Assembly: GCA_028279505.1 (NCBI GenBank)
Contig: JANQNP010000018.1
Span: forward strand, 38,811 to 102,810
DNA from: Dehalococcoidia bacterium
GTDB taxonomy: Bacteria > Chloroflexota > Dehalococcoidia > UBA2979
DNA length: 64,000 nucleotides
Direction: 5' to 3'
This document shows positions 7,569-16,145 of this stretch, one piece after another (the first letter of the stretch is position 1; each line of letters opens with the position of its first letter). A program made the translations under genes and the position numbers. The notes beneath the pieces are model-generated. The model was not told the origin of the DNA. It searched no databases and worked only from the letters and a program-made list of their open reading frames with translations.

Positions 7569-8263
7569 CGGCGGCGTGCGCGCTGCTGCACCGTAGTGAG
7601 GACCGCGGCGATCGCAATGATGAAGAACAGCAGGATGAAGCCGAGCGCGAGCGCGGCGCCGAAGTTGCCACGACTGACCTCCAGCACCGCGGCGGTGGTG
7701 AGGACACGCGTCTCGCCGGAGAGGTTGCCGCCGACCATCATCGAGGCGCCGACCTCGGAGACGACGGCCCCGAATCCGGCCATGACCGCGACGAGCAGCG
7801 GGAGCCGGGCCTCGCGCGCGATCAGCCAGAGGTACTGACGCTGGTTCGCGCCCATGGCACGGACCTGCAGATGCAGGGTCGGCGGCAACGCCATCACCGC
7901 GGCCGCGGTGATGGCGATGATGATCGGCGTCGCGATCAGCGCCTGGGCGATCACGATCGCGCCCGGCGTGTAGATCAGCCCGAGGTCACCGAGCGGCCCC
8001 GACCGCCAGAGCAGGATCGCGACGAGGAGCCCGGCGACCACCGGCGGCGTGCCCGTTCCAGCGTTCGCAAGCGCGACCAGCCCCCGCTGTCCCGGGAACC
8101 GCGCTAGTGCCAGACCGAGGCCGACCGGCATCCCGATCAGCAGCGCAACAAACGTCGAGGTGCCGGTGATCAGGGCCGTGCGCAGCGTGATTCCGTAGAT
8201 GTCGCCATCGCCGGTGGTGAGCAGCCGCCATGCCTCGCCGAGTCCTTCGAGGATGAGCTCCAT
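7565..8263 (-). CDS. tupB: Tungstate-type ABC transporter permease
   Basis: 232 residues with five to six membrane segments, the usual size of TupB permeases. The cytoplasmic EAA-like loop is visible around AMGANQRQYLWLIAREARLP, with the following GFGAVVSEVGASMMVGGN segment characteristic of TupB/WtpB-type permeases. It lies between the binding protein gene (12-nt gap) and the ATPase gene (4-nt overlap). It forms the transmembrane channel of the importer. Confidence 0.85.
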   Translation of the reverse strand: MELILEGLGEAWRLLTTGDGDIYGITLRTALITGTSTFVALLIGMPVGLGLALARFPGQRGLVALANAGTGTPPVVAGLLVAILLWRSGPLGDLGLIYTPGAIVIAQALIATPIIIAITAAAVMALPPTLHLQVRAMGANQRQYLWLIAREARLPLLVAVMAGFGAVVSEVGASMMVGGNLSGETRVLTTAAVLEVSRGNFGAALALGFILLFFIIAIAAVLTTVQQRARRR

Positions 8264-8275
8264 GAAGGGCGGATG

Positions 8276-9103
8276 CTACTCCGCGTACCCCGTGAAGAGC
8301 GCCTGGCCGTGCTCCTCGATCCCGAAGTCGGAGATCACCTCCTGCGTCGCCGGCTCCAGCAGGAATGCATGAAAGCGGCGCGCGGCGTCGGTGTTCAGCC
8401 CGTCGTGCTCGTCGGGATTCACGATGATGACGTGGTAGACGTTGAACAGCGCCTCATCCCCCTCGGTTTGGATCGGCAGGTCCTCGGCATCCGCAACGGC
8501 GAGCCAGGTGGCGCGATCGGACAACGTGTAGGCGCGGGTCTCGCTTGCGATCGTGAGCGTCGCGCCCATCCCCTGACCGCTCTCCGCGTACCAGCCCTCG
8601 CCCGTCGGGGTCTCGAGTCCGGCGGCCTCCCAGAGCGAGCGCTCCTTCGCGTGCGTCCCGGAGTCGTCACCTCGGCTGACGAAGGACGCCCCGGCTGCGT
8701 GAATCGCGGCGAACGCCGCTCCGGCATCCGAGGTTCCAGCGATCCCGGCGGGATCCTCGGACGGGCCGGCGATCACGAAGTCGTTGAACATCACGCGCGC
8801 CCGCTCGACGCCGTAGCCGGCCTCCACGAAGGCCACCTCGGCGGCCGGCGAGTGGACGAGGAGGACGTCCGCGTCGCCGCTTTCCCCCATCGCCATCGCG
8901 GCGCCCGAGCCGACCGCGATCACCTTCACGTCGTCGCCGCTCTCCTCCTCGAACATGGGCACGAGGACGTCGAGCAGGCCGCTGTTCTCCGTGCTGGTGG
9001 TGGTCGCGAGGATCAGCTCGTTGTCGTCGCCGCAGGCGGCCAGCAGCAGCGCCGTGACGCCGACGATCGCCGCCAACCAGAGGCCCGCACTCCGAAATCG
9101 CAC
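8276..9103 (-). CDS. tupA: Tungstate-binding lipoprotein of an ABC transporter
   Basis: 275 residues from the GTG at 9103. I chose this start because it gives a compact lipoprotein signal (RFRSAGLWLAAIVGV then LLLAAC). The frame extends to a GTG at 9145, but that lies inside an operator palindrome. The mature part opens with ATTTSTENSGLLDVLVP, a TupA hallmark. It also has VLLVHSPAAE, FNDFVIAGPSEDPAGI and SRGDDSGTHAKE, which match TupA ligand-binding loops. It captures the oxyanion outside the membrane and delivers it to the permease. It is the first gene of the operon and is divergent from a ModE-like regulator, which suggests metal-dependent control. Confidence 0.85.
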   Translation of the reverse strand: MRFRSAGLWLAAIVGVTALLLAACGDDNELILATTTSTENSGLLDVLVPMFEEESGDDVKVIAVGSGAAMAMGESGDADVLLVHSPAAEVAFVEAGYGVERARVMFNDFVIAGPSEDPAGIAGTSDAGAAFAAIHAAGASFVSRGDDSGTHAKERSLWEAAGLETPTGEGWYAESGQGMGATLTIASETRAYTLSDRATWLAVADAEDLPIQTEGDEALFNVYHVIIVNPDEHDGLNTDAARRFHAFLLEPATQEVISDFGIEEHGQALFTGYAE

Positions 9104-9135
9104 CCAGACCCACCCGTCCGTCTCCGCGCTCAATT

Positions 9136-9159
9136 CGTCTTGCACAGGCGTGCAAGACG
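9136..9159. promoter_or_regulatory. Perfect 24-bp inverted repeat, probable operator of the ModE-like regulator
   Basis: CGTCTTGCAC-AGGC-GTGCAAGACG: two perfect 10-bp arms around a 4-bp spacer. It lies between the divergent tupA (start 9103) and regulator gene (start 9172). A promoter-like TACCCT at 9161-9166 directly follows it on the regulator side. A dimeric ModE/TupR-type protein bound here could control both directions. Confidence 0.75.
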
Positions 9160-9171
9160 TTACCCTCGACC

Positions 9172-9597
9172 ATGCCGATGCACAATCGGATCGGAGTCGC
9201 GATGGCCGATCAGCCCAACGAACGAGGCGTGCAGCCGTTCGAGGTCCGCACGAAGGTGTGGATCGAGCGCGACGGCGCCGTGGTGATCAGCGACTTCCTT
9301 GCGGAGCTGCTCGAGGCCGTCGGTACCCACGGATCGGTCGCCGCGGCCGCACAGGCGCTCGGCCTCCCCTATCGCACGGCCTGGAAGAAGCTGCGCGAGA
9401 TGGAGGCGGCGGCGGGCGTCACGCTGATCGAGTCGTCGTCCGGGGGCAGCAGCGGCGGTCAGACCACGCTGTCCGAGGAGGCGTCACGGCTGATCGAGGC
9501 GCTGCACCGGATCAGCGATCCAACGACCACCGTCGCACAGGAGCGGTTCGATGCGGAACTGCGCGCACTCGCCCAACCACAGCGGGACGACCGCTAG
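9172..9597 (+). CDS. ModE-family (LysR-type HTH) regulator
   Basis: 141 residues. The N-terminal ~95 residues are the ModE DNA-binding domain. FEVRTKVWIERDGAVVISD forms the wing-like strands, and LLEAVGTHGSVAAAAQALG with YRTAWKKLREME forms the helix-turn-helix. The molybdate-binding mop domains of full-length ModE are absent, so the oxyanion sensor must be elsewhere or the helical tail must suffice. Single-domain ModE homologs next to tupABC are known as TupR-like regulators. It is divergent from tupA across a perfect palindrome. TACCCT ends 5 nt before the ATG, so it is likely leaderless. Confidence 0.85.
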   Translation: MPMHNRIGVAMADQPNERGVQPFEVRTKVWIERDGAVVISDFLAELLEAVGTHGSVAAAAQALGLPYRTAWKKLREMEAAAGVTLIESSSGGSSGGQTTLSEEASRLIEALHRISDPTTTVAQERFDAELRALAQPQRDDR

Positions 9598-9621
9598 TCA
9601 GGCGGGGAGTGACGCTCGGCG

Positions 9622-10557
9622 CTAGCCGGCGAGGCGATCAGGCGACGGCGCGGAGGCGTCTGGCGCCCCGGGCCGCAGACTGAGCGGCGTGCGACCGCCC
9701 GAGGCCTGATGGAACCACTGAATCTGGCGCACCAGCTCGTCGAGACCGCCGATCGCGGCGAGCGCGGCATAGCGAGGATGGGTGACCGGCAGCGGCGTTC
9801 GCACCGGCACGTTGAGTGAGTAGCCCTCGTCGAATCCGAGCGTGGCGGCGACGGACCGCGCTTCGCGCACGATCGCGGCCAACCCGTGGGCGGCCGCAGG
9901 GGTGCTGTCAGCGGTGGGGAGCGTCCCGGCGGTCGAGTTGGCTAGCGCGGTGAACGTTGACGGAAGCGGCTCGAAGAAGCCCCAGTGCGTGCCGACCTGC
10001 GCCGTGACGTGGGCGGCGTCGTCACCGAGGAGCTGCCACTCGGCCTCGATCGGGTCGACACCCGTGTTCACGAGCGCGAGCACCTCGCGGTACTGATCCG
10101 GGCTGCGGGCGATCAGCGAGAGCCGGCCGACCTGGTGGAGCAACCCGATCGTGAAGGCGGCCTCCACTTCGTCGGCGGGGCGCCCATCGTGCAGGCAGAA
10201 CGCCTCGGCGAGGAGCGCGACGGCCAGCTGCCAGGACCAGAAGTCGTCAAAATGCAGATCGGAGCGCGTGAGGTGCTCGAACTCGGAGCGGGTGAGCGCC
10301 GCGGTGACGATCTGCTGCGTCGCGTCGGCGCCGATCCGGTCGAGCGCAACGGCGGCGGTGCGAATCGGGCCGGTTGGGGCGGAGAAGGACGAGTTGGCGG
10401 CGCGCAGCACGCTGGCCGTGAGACCGGGATCGCCCTCGACGATCGAGAGCAGATCGCGAAGATCGGCGTTCGGGCTCCAGAGCACGGCCATCCCGCGGCC
10501 CTTGAGCATGGGCAGGACGGGGAGTTCGGCCGGGGCAACACCGTTGTGCATCGTCAT
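9622..10557 (-). CDS. HDOD domain protein, tandem copy 1
   Basis: 311 residues from the ATG at 10557. I preferred this start because the MT-x5-APAELP opening then aligns with the neighbouring paralog. The HDOD domain spans residues ~10-200. ELPVLPMLKGRGM is followed by VEGDPGLTASVLRAANSSF, a hallmark of the family. GLLHQVGRLS sits where true HD-GYP/HD enzymes have the metal-binding HD pair, so it is probably non-catalytic. HDOD proteins act in signalling and motility regulation by protein contact. The C-terminal ~110 residues are less conserved. It lies 124 bp downstream of its paralog on the same strand. Confidence 0.85.
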   Translation of the reverse strand: MTMHNGVAPAELPVLPMLKGRGMAVLWSPNADLRDLLSIVEGDPGLTASVLRAANSSFSAPTGPIRTAAVALDRIGADATQQIVTAALTRSEFEHLTRSDLHFDDFWSWQLAVALLAEAFCLHDGRPADEVEAAFTIGLLHQVGRLSLIARSPDQYREVLALVNTGVDPIEAEWQLLGDDAAHVTAQVGTHWGFFEPLPSTFTALANSTAGTLPTADSTPAAAHGLAAIVREARSVAATLGFDEGYSLNVPVRTPLPVTHPRYAALAAIGGLDELVRQIQWFHQASGGRTPLSLRPGAPDASAPSPDRLAG

Positions 10558-10681
10558 CGGCTGATCATCGGCGATCGCGTCGCTCAACCGCATATCACCG
10601 CTCGGTGAAACCCCTGATCCTTCGCGGCGTCGTGGTGATCCGAGAGCGGGGCCGCCGGACGGCCGCGGTCGAGGTGTGCCG

Positions 10682-11530
10682 CTAGCTGGCAGCCGGACGC
10701 GGCTCGGTGGCGTGGCGGAACCAGTTCACCCGCTCGCGGACGCCGTCGCGCCCACCGAGGGCTTCGATCGTCGCGGCGCGTGGGTGGTCGGCCGCCAGCT
10801 CCGAGGGCTCGTCGAGCAACAGGTCGAGCGCGAAGCCGTCGTCGAAGCCGAGCGCGCGTGCGACGGTTCGGGCCTCCTCGAGCAGCGTGGCAAGCGGGGT
10901 CGGCGTTTCACCCTGTGGCGTGACGATGGCGTCGCCGAGCGGCGACGGCAGCGACCAGTCGGTGGCGATCTGGGCGTTGAGTTCCGCGGAGTCGGCGCCA
11001 AAGACCTGCCGTTCGGCCTCGAGCGGCGGGTGGCCGGCGCGCACGAGCTCGATCACCTGCTCGTAGCGCTCAGGCGAGCGCGAGGCGTACGACAACCGTC
11101 CGACCTGGTGGAGGAGTCCAACGGTAAACGCCGCCTGGAGCTCTTCGGGCGGGCGACCATCGTGGGTCGCGAACGACTCCGTCAACACGCCGACCGCAAG
11201 CAGCCAACGCCAGAACCGATCCGCCTCGAGGCCTGACTCCTCAAGGCGTTCGAACTCGGCTCGGGTCAGCGCGGCGACGGTGATGCCGCGCGCGGCCTCG
11301 AGGCCGATCCGCACGATCGCGTTGCGGGCGGTCGCGACCGGCTCGACGGGCGCCGAGTGAGCGGAGTTCGCAGCCCTCAGGACGCCGGCGGTCAGTCCCG
11401 GGTCTCCTTCGATCACGGCGAGGAAGTCGCGCAGCTCCGCCTGCGGGTTCCAGAGCAGCACCATGCCGCGCGCACGCGGCGTCGGCATGGTCGGCAACTC
11501 GGCCGGCGCGAACGAGCCAGAGAACGTCAT
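10682..11530 (-). CDS. HDOD domain protein, tandem copy 2
   Basis: 282 residues and clearly homologous to the product of 9622-10557 over its whole length. The shared features are APAELP, RGMVLLWNPQAELRDFL, EGDPGLTAGVLRAANSAHS and GLLHQVGRLS. The HD metal motif is degenerate here too. The upstream bases GATGAT-N6-ATG are the same in both copies, so the duplication included the promoter side. It probably gives a signalling scaffold, possibly a heterodimer partner of copy 1. Nothing nearby (heme A synthase on the other side) explains its role. Confidence 0.85.
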   Translation of the reverse strand: MTFSGSFAPAELPTMPTPRARGMVLLWNPQAELRDFLAVIEGDPGLTAGVLRAANSAHSAPVEPVATARNAIVRIGLEAARGITVAALTRAEFERLEESGLEADRFWRWLLAVGVLTESFATHDGRPPEELQAAFTVGLLHQVGRLSYASRSPERYEQVIELVRAGHPPLEAERQVFGADSAELNAQIATDWSLPSPLGDAIVTPQGETPTPLATLLEEARTVARALGFDDGFALDLLLDEPSELAADHPRAATIEALGGRDGVRERVNWFRHATEPRPAAS

Positions 11531-11775
11531 GTCGGGATCATCGGCGGCGGTGCCGTGGTGGAGAGTCTGTCGTCAGAAAACTCCGCCCGAACGTCAGACA
11601 ACCTCCAGCACACGTTGCCAGCAGGACGCGGATGGTGCGCGACGGCCTCGCGGAGACACGCCTCCAGGCGCGCGCGATCGGTTGATCACCCCTCGGATGA
11701 GCCGGGCCGGGAGACGAGCCCAACGTCCTATTACGGCAGGCCAAAGGTCCAGCAGCGCCTGAGCGCCCCGCCATC

Positions 11776-11787
11776 TATGCTCCGTTC
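11776..11787 (+). promoter_or_regulatory. -10 element and leaderless start of ctaA
   Basis: TATGCT (11776-11781) ends 6 nt before the ATG at 11788 and no ribosome binding site is present. The same TANNNT-N5-7-ATG arrangement occurs at 3286, 9161, 13593 (minus), 13631, 18462 (minus), 27795 and 46403. It is therefore a recurring leaderless promoter form in this window. Confidence 0.55.
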
Positions 11788-12762
11788 ATGACCAGCGAGG
11801 CGATGCCGACCACCGCCGGCCCGGACTGGCACCGCCGGTTCCGTGGGTTCAGCTGGGCGGTCGTGATCTTCACGATCGGCGTGGTCGTCAGCGGCGACAT
11901 CGTCCAGGCGACCGAGTCGGGCGCGGGCTGTGGGGAGCACTGGCCACGCTGCAACGGCTCGGTGATCCCAGCGATCGGCAACGCCAACACCGCGGTCGAG
12001 TTCACGCACCGCATCATGACGACGGTGCTCAGCCTCGGCTTCATCGCGCTGCTCTACGGGGCGTGGAAGCTCTACGGCCGTGGGCACCGCGTCTGGGGCG
12101 CGACGCTCTGGGCGACCTTCTTCCTGATCACCGAGATCCTGCTCGGCGCGGCGCTGGTGCTGTTCGGCTGGGTTGACGAGGACGCCTCGTGGGGCCGGGT
12201 GATTGCCGACGCGCTGCACGTGGTGAACACGTTCCTGCTGGTGGGCGCGATCGCGCTGATCGCCTGGTTCGCGAGCGGGGGCGCGGCGTTCCGGATCGAT
12301 CGAGACCGCCGCACCGACCGGCTGCTCCTGGGCTCGGTGATCGTCGTGCTACTGATCGCGATCACGGGGACGATCAACTCGCTGGCCGACACGCTGGAGA
12401 TGTCGGAGGCGGTCGACATCGATGAGACGCCGATCGCGGCGGTGCTGGTCAGCATCCGCGGCATCCACCCAGCGGTGGCGATCGCAACGGGCGCCGGCAT
12501 CTTCTATGCGATGACGCTCCTCCGCGACTCGGTCTCCGGCCTCGCGCTGCGGTTACTGCAGGGCGTGCAGGCGGTGATCGTGCTGCAGTTCGTGGTCGGC
12601 ATCCTGAACATCGCGCTGCTCACGCCGCTGGAGACGCAGATCGTGCACCTGGTGCTGGCCGACACGCTCTGGATCCTGTTGATCCTGCTCACCGCACAGA
12701 TGCTGCGCACCGATGCGCCCGAGGCCGCGGCCACCGATCGACCTCGGGTGGCCGTCGGGTAG
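11788..12762 (+). CDS. ctaA: Heme A synthase (COX15/CtaA family)
   Basis: 324 residues with about eight membrane segments, as in CtaA. The extracellular loop 1 signature ESGAGCGEHWPRCNGS near residue 50 carries the two Cys that form the regulatory disulfide. EFTHRIMTT just after it supplies the conserved Glu and the heme-ligand His. The later His residues LHVVNTFLL, IHPAVAIA and IVHLVLADTLW complete the heme sites. It oxidises heme O to heme A for cytochrome c oxidase in the membrane. No oxidase subunit or ctaB lies next to it. The gene is monocistronic and looks leaderless. Confidence 0.92.
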   Translation: MTSEAMPTTAGPDWHRRFRGFSWAVVIFTIGVVVSGDIVQATESGAGCGEHWPRCNGSVIPAIGNANTAVEFTHRIMTTVLSLGFIALLYGAWKLYGRGHRVWGATLWATFFLITEILLGAALVLFGWVDEDASWGRVIADALHVVNTFLLVGAIALIAWFASGGAAFRIDRDRRTDRLLLGSVIVVLLIAITGTINSLADTLEMSEAVDIDETPIAAVLVSIRGIHPAVAIATGAGIFYAMTLLRDSVSGLALRLLQGVQAVIVLQFVVGILNIALLTPLETQIVHLVLADTLWILLILLTAQMLRTDAPEAAATDRPRVAVG

Positions 12763-12806
12763 CGATCCCCGGTCACCGGTTGTGGTCAGCTGGTAGCGGC
12801 GTCGGG

Positions 12807-13586
12807 CTACAGGTACACGTCGAAGCGGACAGTCTTGCCGCGGAACTGGGTGCTCGGCTGCCGGCCGTCCGACACCTCGAGCGGTGCGCCGTCATCCGGG
12901 CGCTTCACCACCACGCGGCGGCAGCCGCTCTCGAGGGCGGCCGCGAGCAACGAGGCGCCATCGTCCTCGTGGCGGACGAGCCGGGCGAGGGCCCAGAGCT
13001 CCTTCTTCGGCCGCGCGGTGCGGTTCTTCGAGACGAACATCGGATCGAGGTAGATGACGTCCGGCACCTCGTCGAGCGCGGCGAGGTAGTCCCGGGAGTC
13101 GGCGGTGACGAGATCGAGGCGCTCGACGGCCTCCATCAGGTCGGGGTAGCCGAGCGCGCGGTGCACGCCGTCGACCAGCAGTGCCGCGACAACGCGGTCG
13201 CGCTCGATCGCGGCGACGTGGCAGCCGAGGAGCGCCAGCAGCATCGCGTCGCGCCCGAATCCGGCGGTCGCGTCCACGATCCGGAGCGACTCCCCTCGAT
13301 AGCCGACCGCCTTCGCCAGTAGCTCGCTGCGCAGCGATCCGGAGCGACGGCGGCGGAAGTCGCCGGACATGAAGTCGCAGTAGACGGGACCGACCTCGGC
13401 GTCGGTCTGGTGCAGCTCGAGACGCTCCTCGGTGATCACGAGCAGCAGCTCGTACTCGCTGGTCGGCGCTTCGACGAGGGGGAGGCCGAGCAGCGAGGCC
13501 ATCTCCTGTGGCGTCCCGAGGACGTCGGACCGCTCGGCGGAGGCGTAGACCGCGATGGTGGGCGTGTCGACTTCGCTGGTGACCAT
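12807..13586 (-). CDS. rsmJ: 16S rRNA (guanine1516-N2)-methyltransferase RsmJ
   Basis: 259 residues. The SAM-binding motif I is VDATAGFGRDAMLLA near residue 103. It is followed by IERDRVVAALLVDGVHRA and by the catalytic/target loop VIYLDPMFVSKNRTARPKKE, all diagnostic of RsmJ. It methylates a guanine in helix 45 of 16S rRNA. The N-terminal ~75 residues include the family's LELHQTDAEVGPVYCDFMSGD. TACGAT ends 6 nt before the start on this strand, so it too appears leaderless. It diverges from the AhpD-like gene 57 bp away. Confidence 0.9.
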   Translation of the reverse strand: MVTSEVDTPTIAVYASAERSDVLGTPQEMASLLGLPLVEAPTSEYELLLVITEERLELHQTDAEVGPVYCDFMSGDFRRRRSGSLRSELLAKAVGYRGESLRIVDATAGFGRDAMLLALLGCHVAAIERDRVVAALLVDGVHRALGYPDLMEAVERLDLVTADSRDYLAALDEVPDVIYLDPMFVSKNRTARPKKELWALARLVRHEDDGASLLAAALESGCRRVVVKRPDDGAPLEVSDGRQPSTQFRGKTVRFDVYL

Positions 13587-13643
13587 GGCTCAATCGTATC
13601 GAGGCACCCATTGCTGAGATACGGGCGGCGTATGCTCCTCGTC

Positions 13644-14759
13644 ATGCCGTTCGACTACGGTGGTTCGCCGTACCCGATCCCTGACCGCATCCCCAAGGCG
13701 CACCGCGCCGCGTGGTCCCACCTCGCGGAGCCCGGCATGTGGTGGAGCGGCGCGGAGCGCGTGGCGATCGCCGAGGAGACCCGGAACGCGGAGGACTGCG
13801 CGCTCTGTGCCGAGCGTCGCGAGGCGTTGTCGGCGCCCTCGGTGGTTGGGGAGCACGACTCGAGTACCGCCCTACCGCCCGCCGCGATCGAGGCGGTGCA
13901 CAAGATCGTGACCGACCCAGGGCGGCTGTCGAAGCCCTGGCTGGAAGGACTGCTCGCGGACGGCCTCACCGACGCTGCTTATGTCGAGATCGTGGGCGTC
14001 CTCACGACGGTGCTCTCGGTCGACGACCTGCACCGCGGGCTGGGCCTGGACCTCGAACCGCTGCCCGCCTCGGTGGGTGGCGAGCCGGAGCGGCGGCGAC
14101 CGGCGGGCGCGACCGACGAGGGCGCGTGGGTCCACACCGTGCCGGCGAGCGCCCTCGATGCGGCGGACGCGGACCTTTACGGTGGCGCGCCGCAGGCCGC
14201 GAACGTGATCCGGGCGCTCAGCCTCGTGCCGCCGGCCGTGCGGATGCTCGGGGTGCTGCACGGGGCGCACTACCTGAGCTACGCCGAGATGCGGATGATG
14301 ACGAGCCTCGATCGGTCGCTGAGCCGGCCGCAGCTCGAGCTGGTGGCGGCGCGCGTGTCGGCGGTCAACGAGTGCTTCTACTGAACGAACGCGCATTCCG
14401 CGATGCTCCGTGCGAGCAGCGAAGCCACCGAGACCAGCGTCGACATGCGAGCGGTCGTTGACGGCGAAGCCGACAGCGGCCTCCCGCGCGGAGACGCGCT
14501 GTCGTCGTTCGCGGAGGCGCTGGTGCGACGGTCGCCGGACCTCGATGCGGAGCGCGAGCGCCTCGAGGCTGCCGTCGGCGCGGCCGGGCTGATCGAGGCG
14601 GCGGGCACGGCGGCCAACTTCCAGCGGATGACGCGGATCGCCGACGCGATCGGGATCCCCCTCGATCGTGACGGGGGTGAGCAGGGGGCGGCGTTCCGCG
14701 CGGGGCTCGGGATCGACCGGTTCGCCGGCGCCGAGAACACGCCAACCGCCGCGAGGTAG
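13644..14759 (+). CDS. AhpD-like/carboxymuconolactone decarboxylase-family selenoprotein (UGA at codon 247)
   Basis: 371 residues if TGA at 14382-14384 is read as selenocysteine. Before the TGA the frame encodes two helical CMD/AhpD-type halves, with CALC near residue 52. It ends NECFY just at the redox site. After the TGA the same frame continues TNAHSAMLRASSEATET and on to EAAGTAANFQRMTRIADAIG, typical family sequence, and stops at TAG. The motif thus reads C244-F-Y-U247-T-N-A-H251, matching the AhpD catalytic CxxCxxxH with Sec for the second Cys. A SECIS-like hairpin follows. The likely role is thiol/selenol-dependent peroxide or alkylhydroperoxide reduction. ATG 13644 follows TATGCT by 7 nt; an ATG at 13632 is the alternative. 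A nonsense mutation or sequencing error is the alternative explanation, made less likely by the twin case at 37030. Confidence 0.85.
14401..14421 (+). promoter_or_regulatory. Candidate bacterial SECIS element
   Basis: CGATGCTC-CGTGC-GAGCAGCG folds into a stem with one A-G mismatch and a 5-nt loop. The loop begins 24 nt after the TGA at 14382-14384 and has G as its second base. Bacterial SECIS elements recognised by SelB have an apical loop roughly 16-37 nt after UGA with a G in the first two loop bases, so all criteria are met. Confidence 0.65.
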
Positions 14760-14840
14760 GGCGTCGGCGCCCGGGCGTCCCACCTCGAAGGTGGCTCGCC
14801 CTCGGACGTGCAGGGCCGCGCGAGTGGCCTCGGTGGGTGG

Positions 14841-16019
14841 CTAGCCCCTCGGGAGGCCGAGGCCGCGGGTGGCGATGATGTTGCGCTGAATCTCGGAGCT
14901 GCCGCCGGCGATGGTGGAGGACACCGAGCCGAGGTGGGCGCGAGCGTAGGTACCGTTCGCGGCGTCGTCGCGGGCGCCGTCCCAGACCATGCCGTAGAGG
15001 CCAAGCAACCGGTGGTTGATCAGCGAGACGCGCTGGTTCAGCTCGGAGAGGAAGAGCTTCGCCATCGAGGCCTCGTAGTTCGGGACCATCTTGCTGTCCT
15101 GGATCGAGACGTTGAGGAAGGCGAAGAGGAACGAGACCTCGCCCTCGATCCAGCGCTCGGTGAAAGCGTGGCGCCAGGAGCCGCTCTCGCGGCCGCGCAC
15201 CTGCTCCTCGGAGGCCGTCTTCGCGCGCTCGAGGGCGCTGGCGAGCGTGTGGCGGACGGCGACGTTGGAGCCGATGTCGGAGCGCTCGAAGTCGGTGAGG
15301 GTCATGCCGACGTACCAGCCGCGATTCTCCTCGCCGATGCGATCGCTGACGGGGACGCGCACGTCCTCGAAGAAGACTTCGTTGAACGGCTGGCGATTGT
15401 CCATGGTGGTGAGGGGGCGGACGGAGACCCCCTGCTGGCGCATGTTCAGCATGAGGAGCGAGATGCCTCGATGCTTCGGGGCGTCGGGGTCGGTGCGCGT
15501 GAGCAGGTACATGCGGTCGGCGAACTGGGCGCCGGAGGTCCAGATCTTCTGGCCGTTGATGACGTACTCGTCGCCGTCGCGCGTCGCCCTCGTCTGGAGC
15601 GAAGCCAGGTCCGAGCCGGAGCCCGGCTCGGACCAACCCTGGGCCCACATCACCTCGCCGCTGAGGATGCCGGGGAGGAGCTCCTGCTTCTGCTCCTCGG
15701 TGCCGTGGACGAGCAGCGTGGGGCCGAAGTAGCTGGCGCCGAGGCCGCCAACGTTGGAGAGGCCGTGCTCGGCGAGTTCCTGGTTGAGGACGAACTGCTG
15801 CTTGATGGTGAGGCCGGCGCCGCCGTACTCCTTCGGCCAGGCCGGGGCGACCCAGCCACGCTCGACGAGGGCGGCGCGCCACGCCTTGAGCTCGTGGCGG
15901 TTGAGGGCTTCTTCCTCGTTGTCGCCGTCAGCGCGCTTGCCTTTGTGACCATGCTCGTTGATGAAAGCGCGGACGACCTCGCGGAACTCGGCCTCGGCGG
16001 TGGTGTCGAGCAGGTCCAT
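14841..16019 (-). CDS. Acyl-CoA dehydrogenase, tandem copy 1
   Basis: 392 residues, full-length for the family. The N-terminal helical domain carries WPKEYGGAGLTIKQQ. The FAD/substrate domain has WAQGWSEPGSGSDLASLQT, then KIWTSGAQFADRMYLLTRTD. The C-terminal domain ends IAGGSSEIQRNIIATRGLGLPRG, as in ACADs. It should oxidise an acyl-CoA to the 2,3-enoyl-CoA with an electron-transferring flavoprotein. The chain length is unknown and I did not place the catalytic Glu with confidence. It is paralogous to 16197-17393, just upstream on the same strand, and a strong hairpin separates them. Confidence 0.9.
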   Translation of the reverse strand: MDLLDTTAEAEFREVVRAFINEHGHKGKRADGDNEEEALNRHELKAWRAALVERGWVAPAWPKEYGGAGLTIKQQFVLNQELAEHGLSNVGGLGASYFGPTLLVHGTEEQKQELLPGILSGEVMWAQGWSEPGSGSDLASLQTRATRDGDEYVINGQKIWTSGAQFADRMYLLTRTDPDAPKHRGISLLMLNMRQQGVSVRPLTTMDNRQPFNEVFFEDVRVPVSDRIGEENRGWYVGMTLTDFERSDIGSNVAVRHTLASALERAKTASEEQVRGRESGSWRHAFTERWIEGEVSFLFAFLNVSIQDSKMVPNYEASMAKLFLSELNQRVSLINHRLLGLYGMVWDGARDDAANGTYARAHLGSVSSTIAGGSSEIQRNIIATRGLGLPRG

Positions 16020-16145
16020 GAGTCGCTCCCTCGGTGCAGCCGGCTTTCAAACGACGTTCGATTCCGGCGCATCCTAGCGCACCCGTCCGCGACGCGGCCG
16101 TCCGCTGCGCGACCGTCCTCGGAGCGGCGATCGGCCTCGAAACGA

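Noticed and set aside
9103..9145. GTG at 9145 as the tupA start
   Set aside because: It falls inside the perfect operator palindrome and would put 14 polar residues before the signal peptide. The GTG at 9103 gives a regular lipoprotein signal.
14403..14759. Separate 118-residue gene starting at ATG 14403
   Set aside because: It is in the same frame as the upstream gene, has no ribosome binding site, and begins inside the conserved active-site helix. It is the C-terminal part of the Sec-containing protein.
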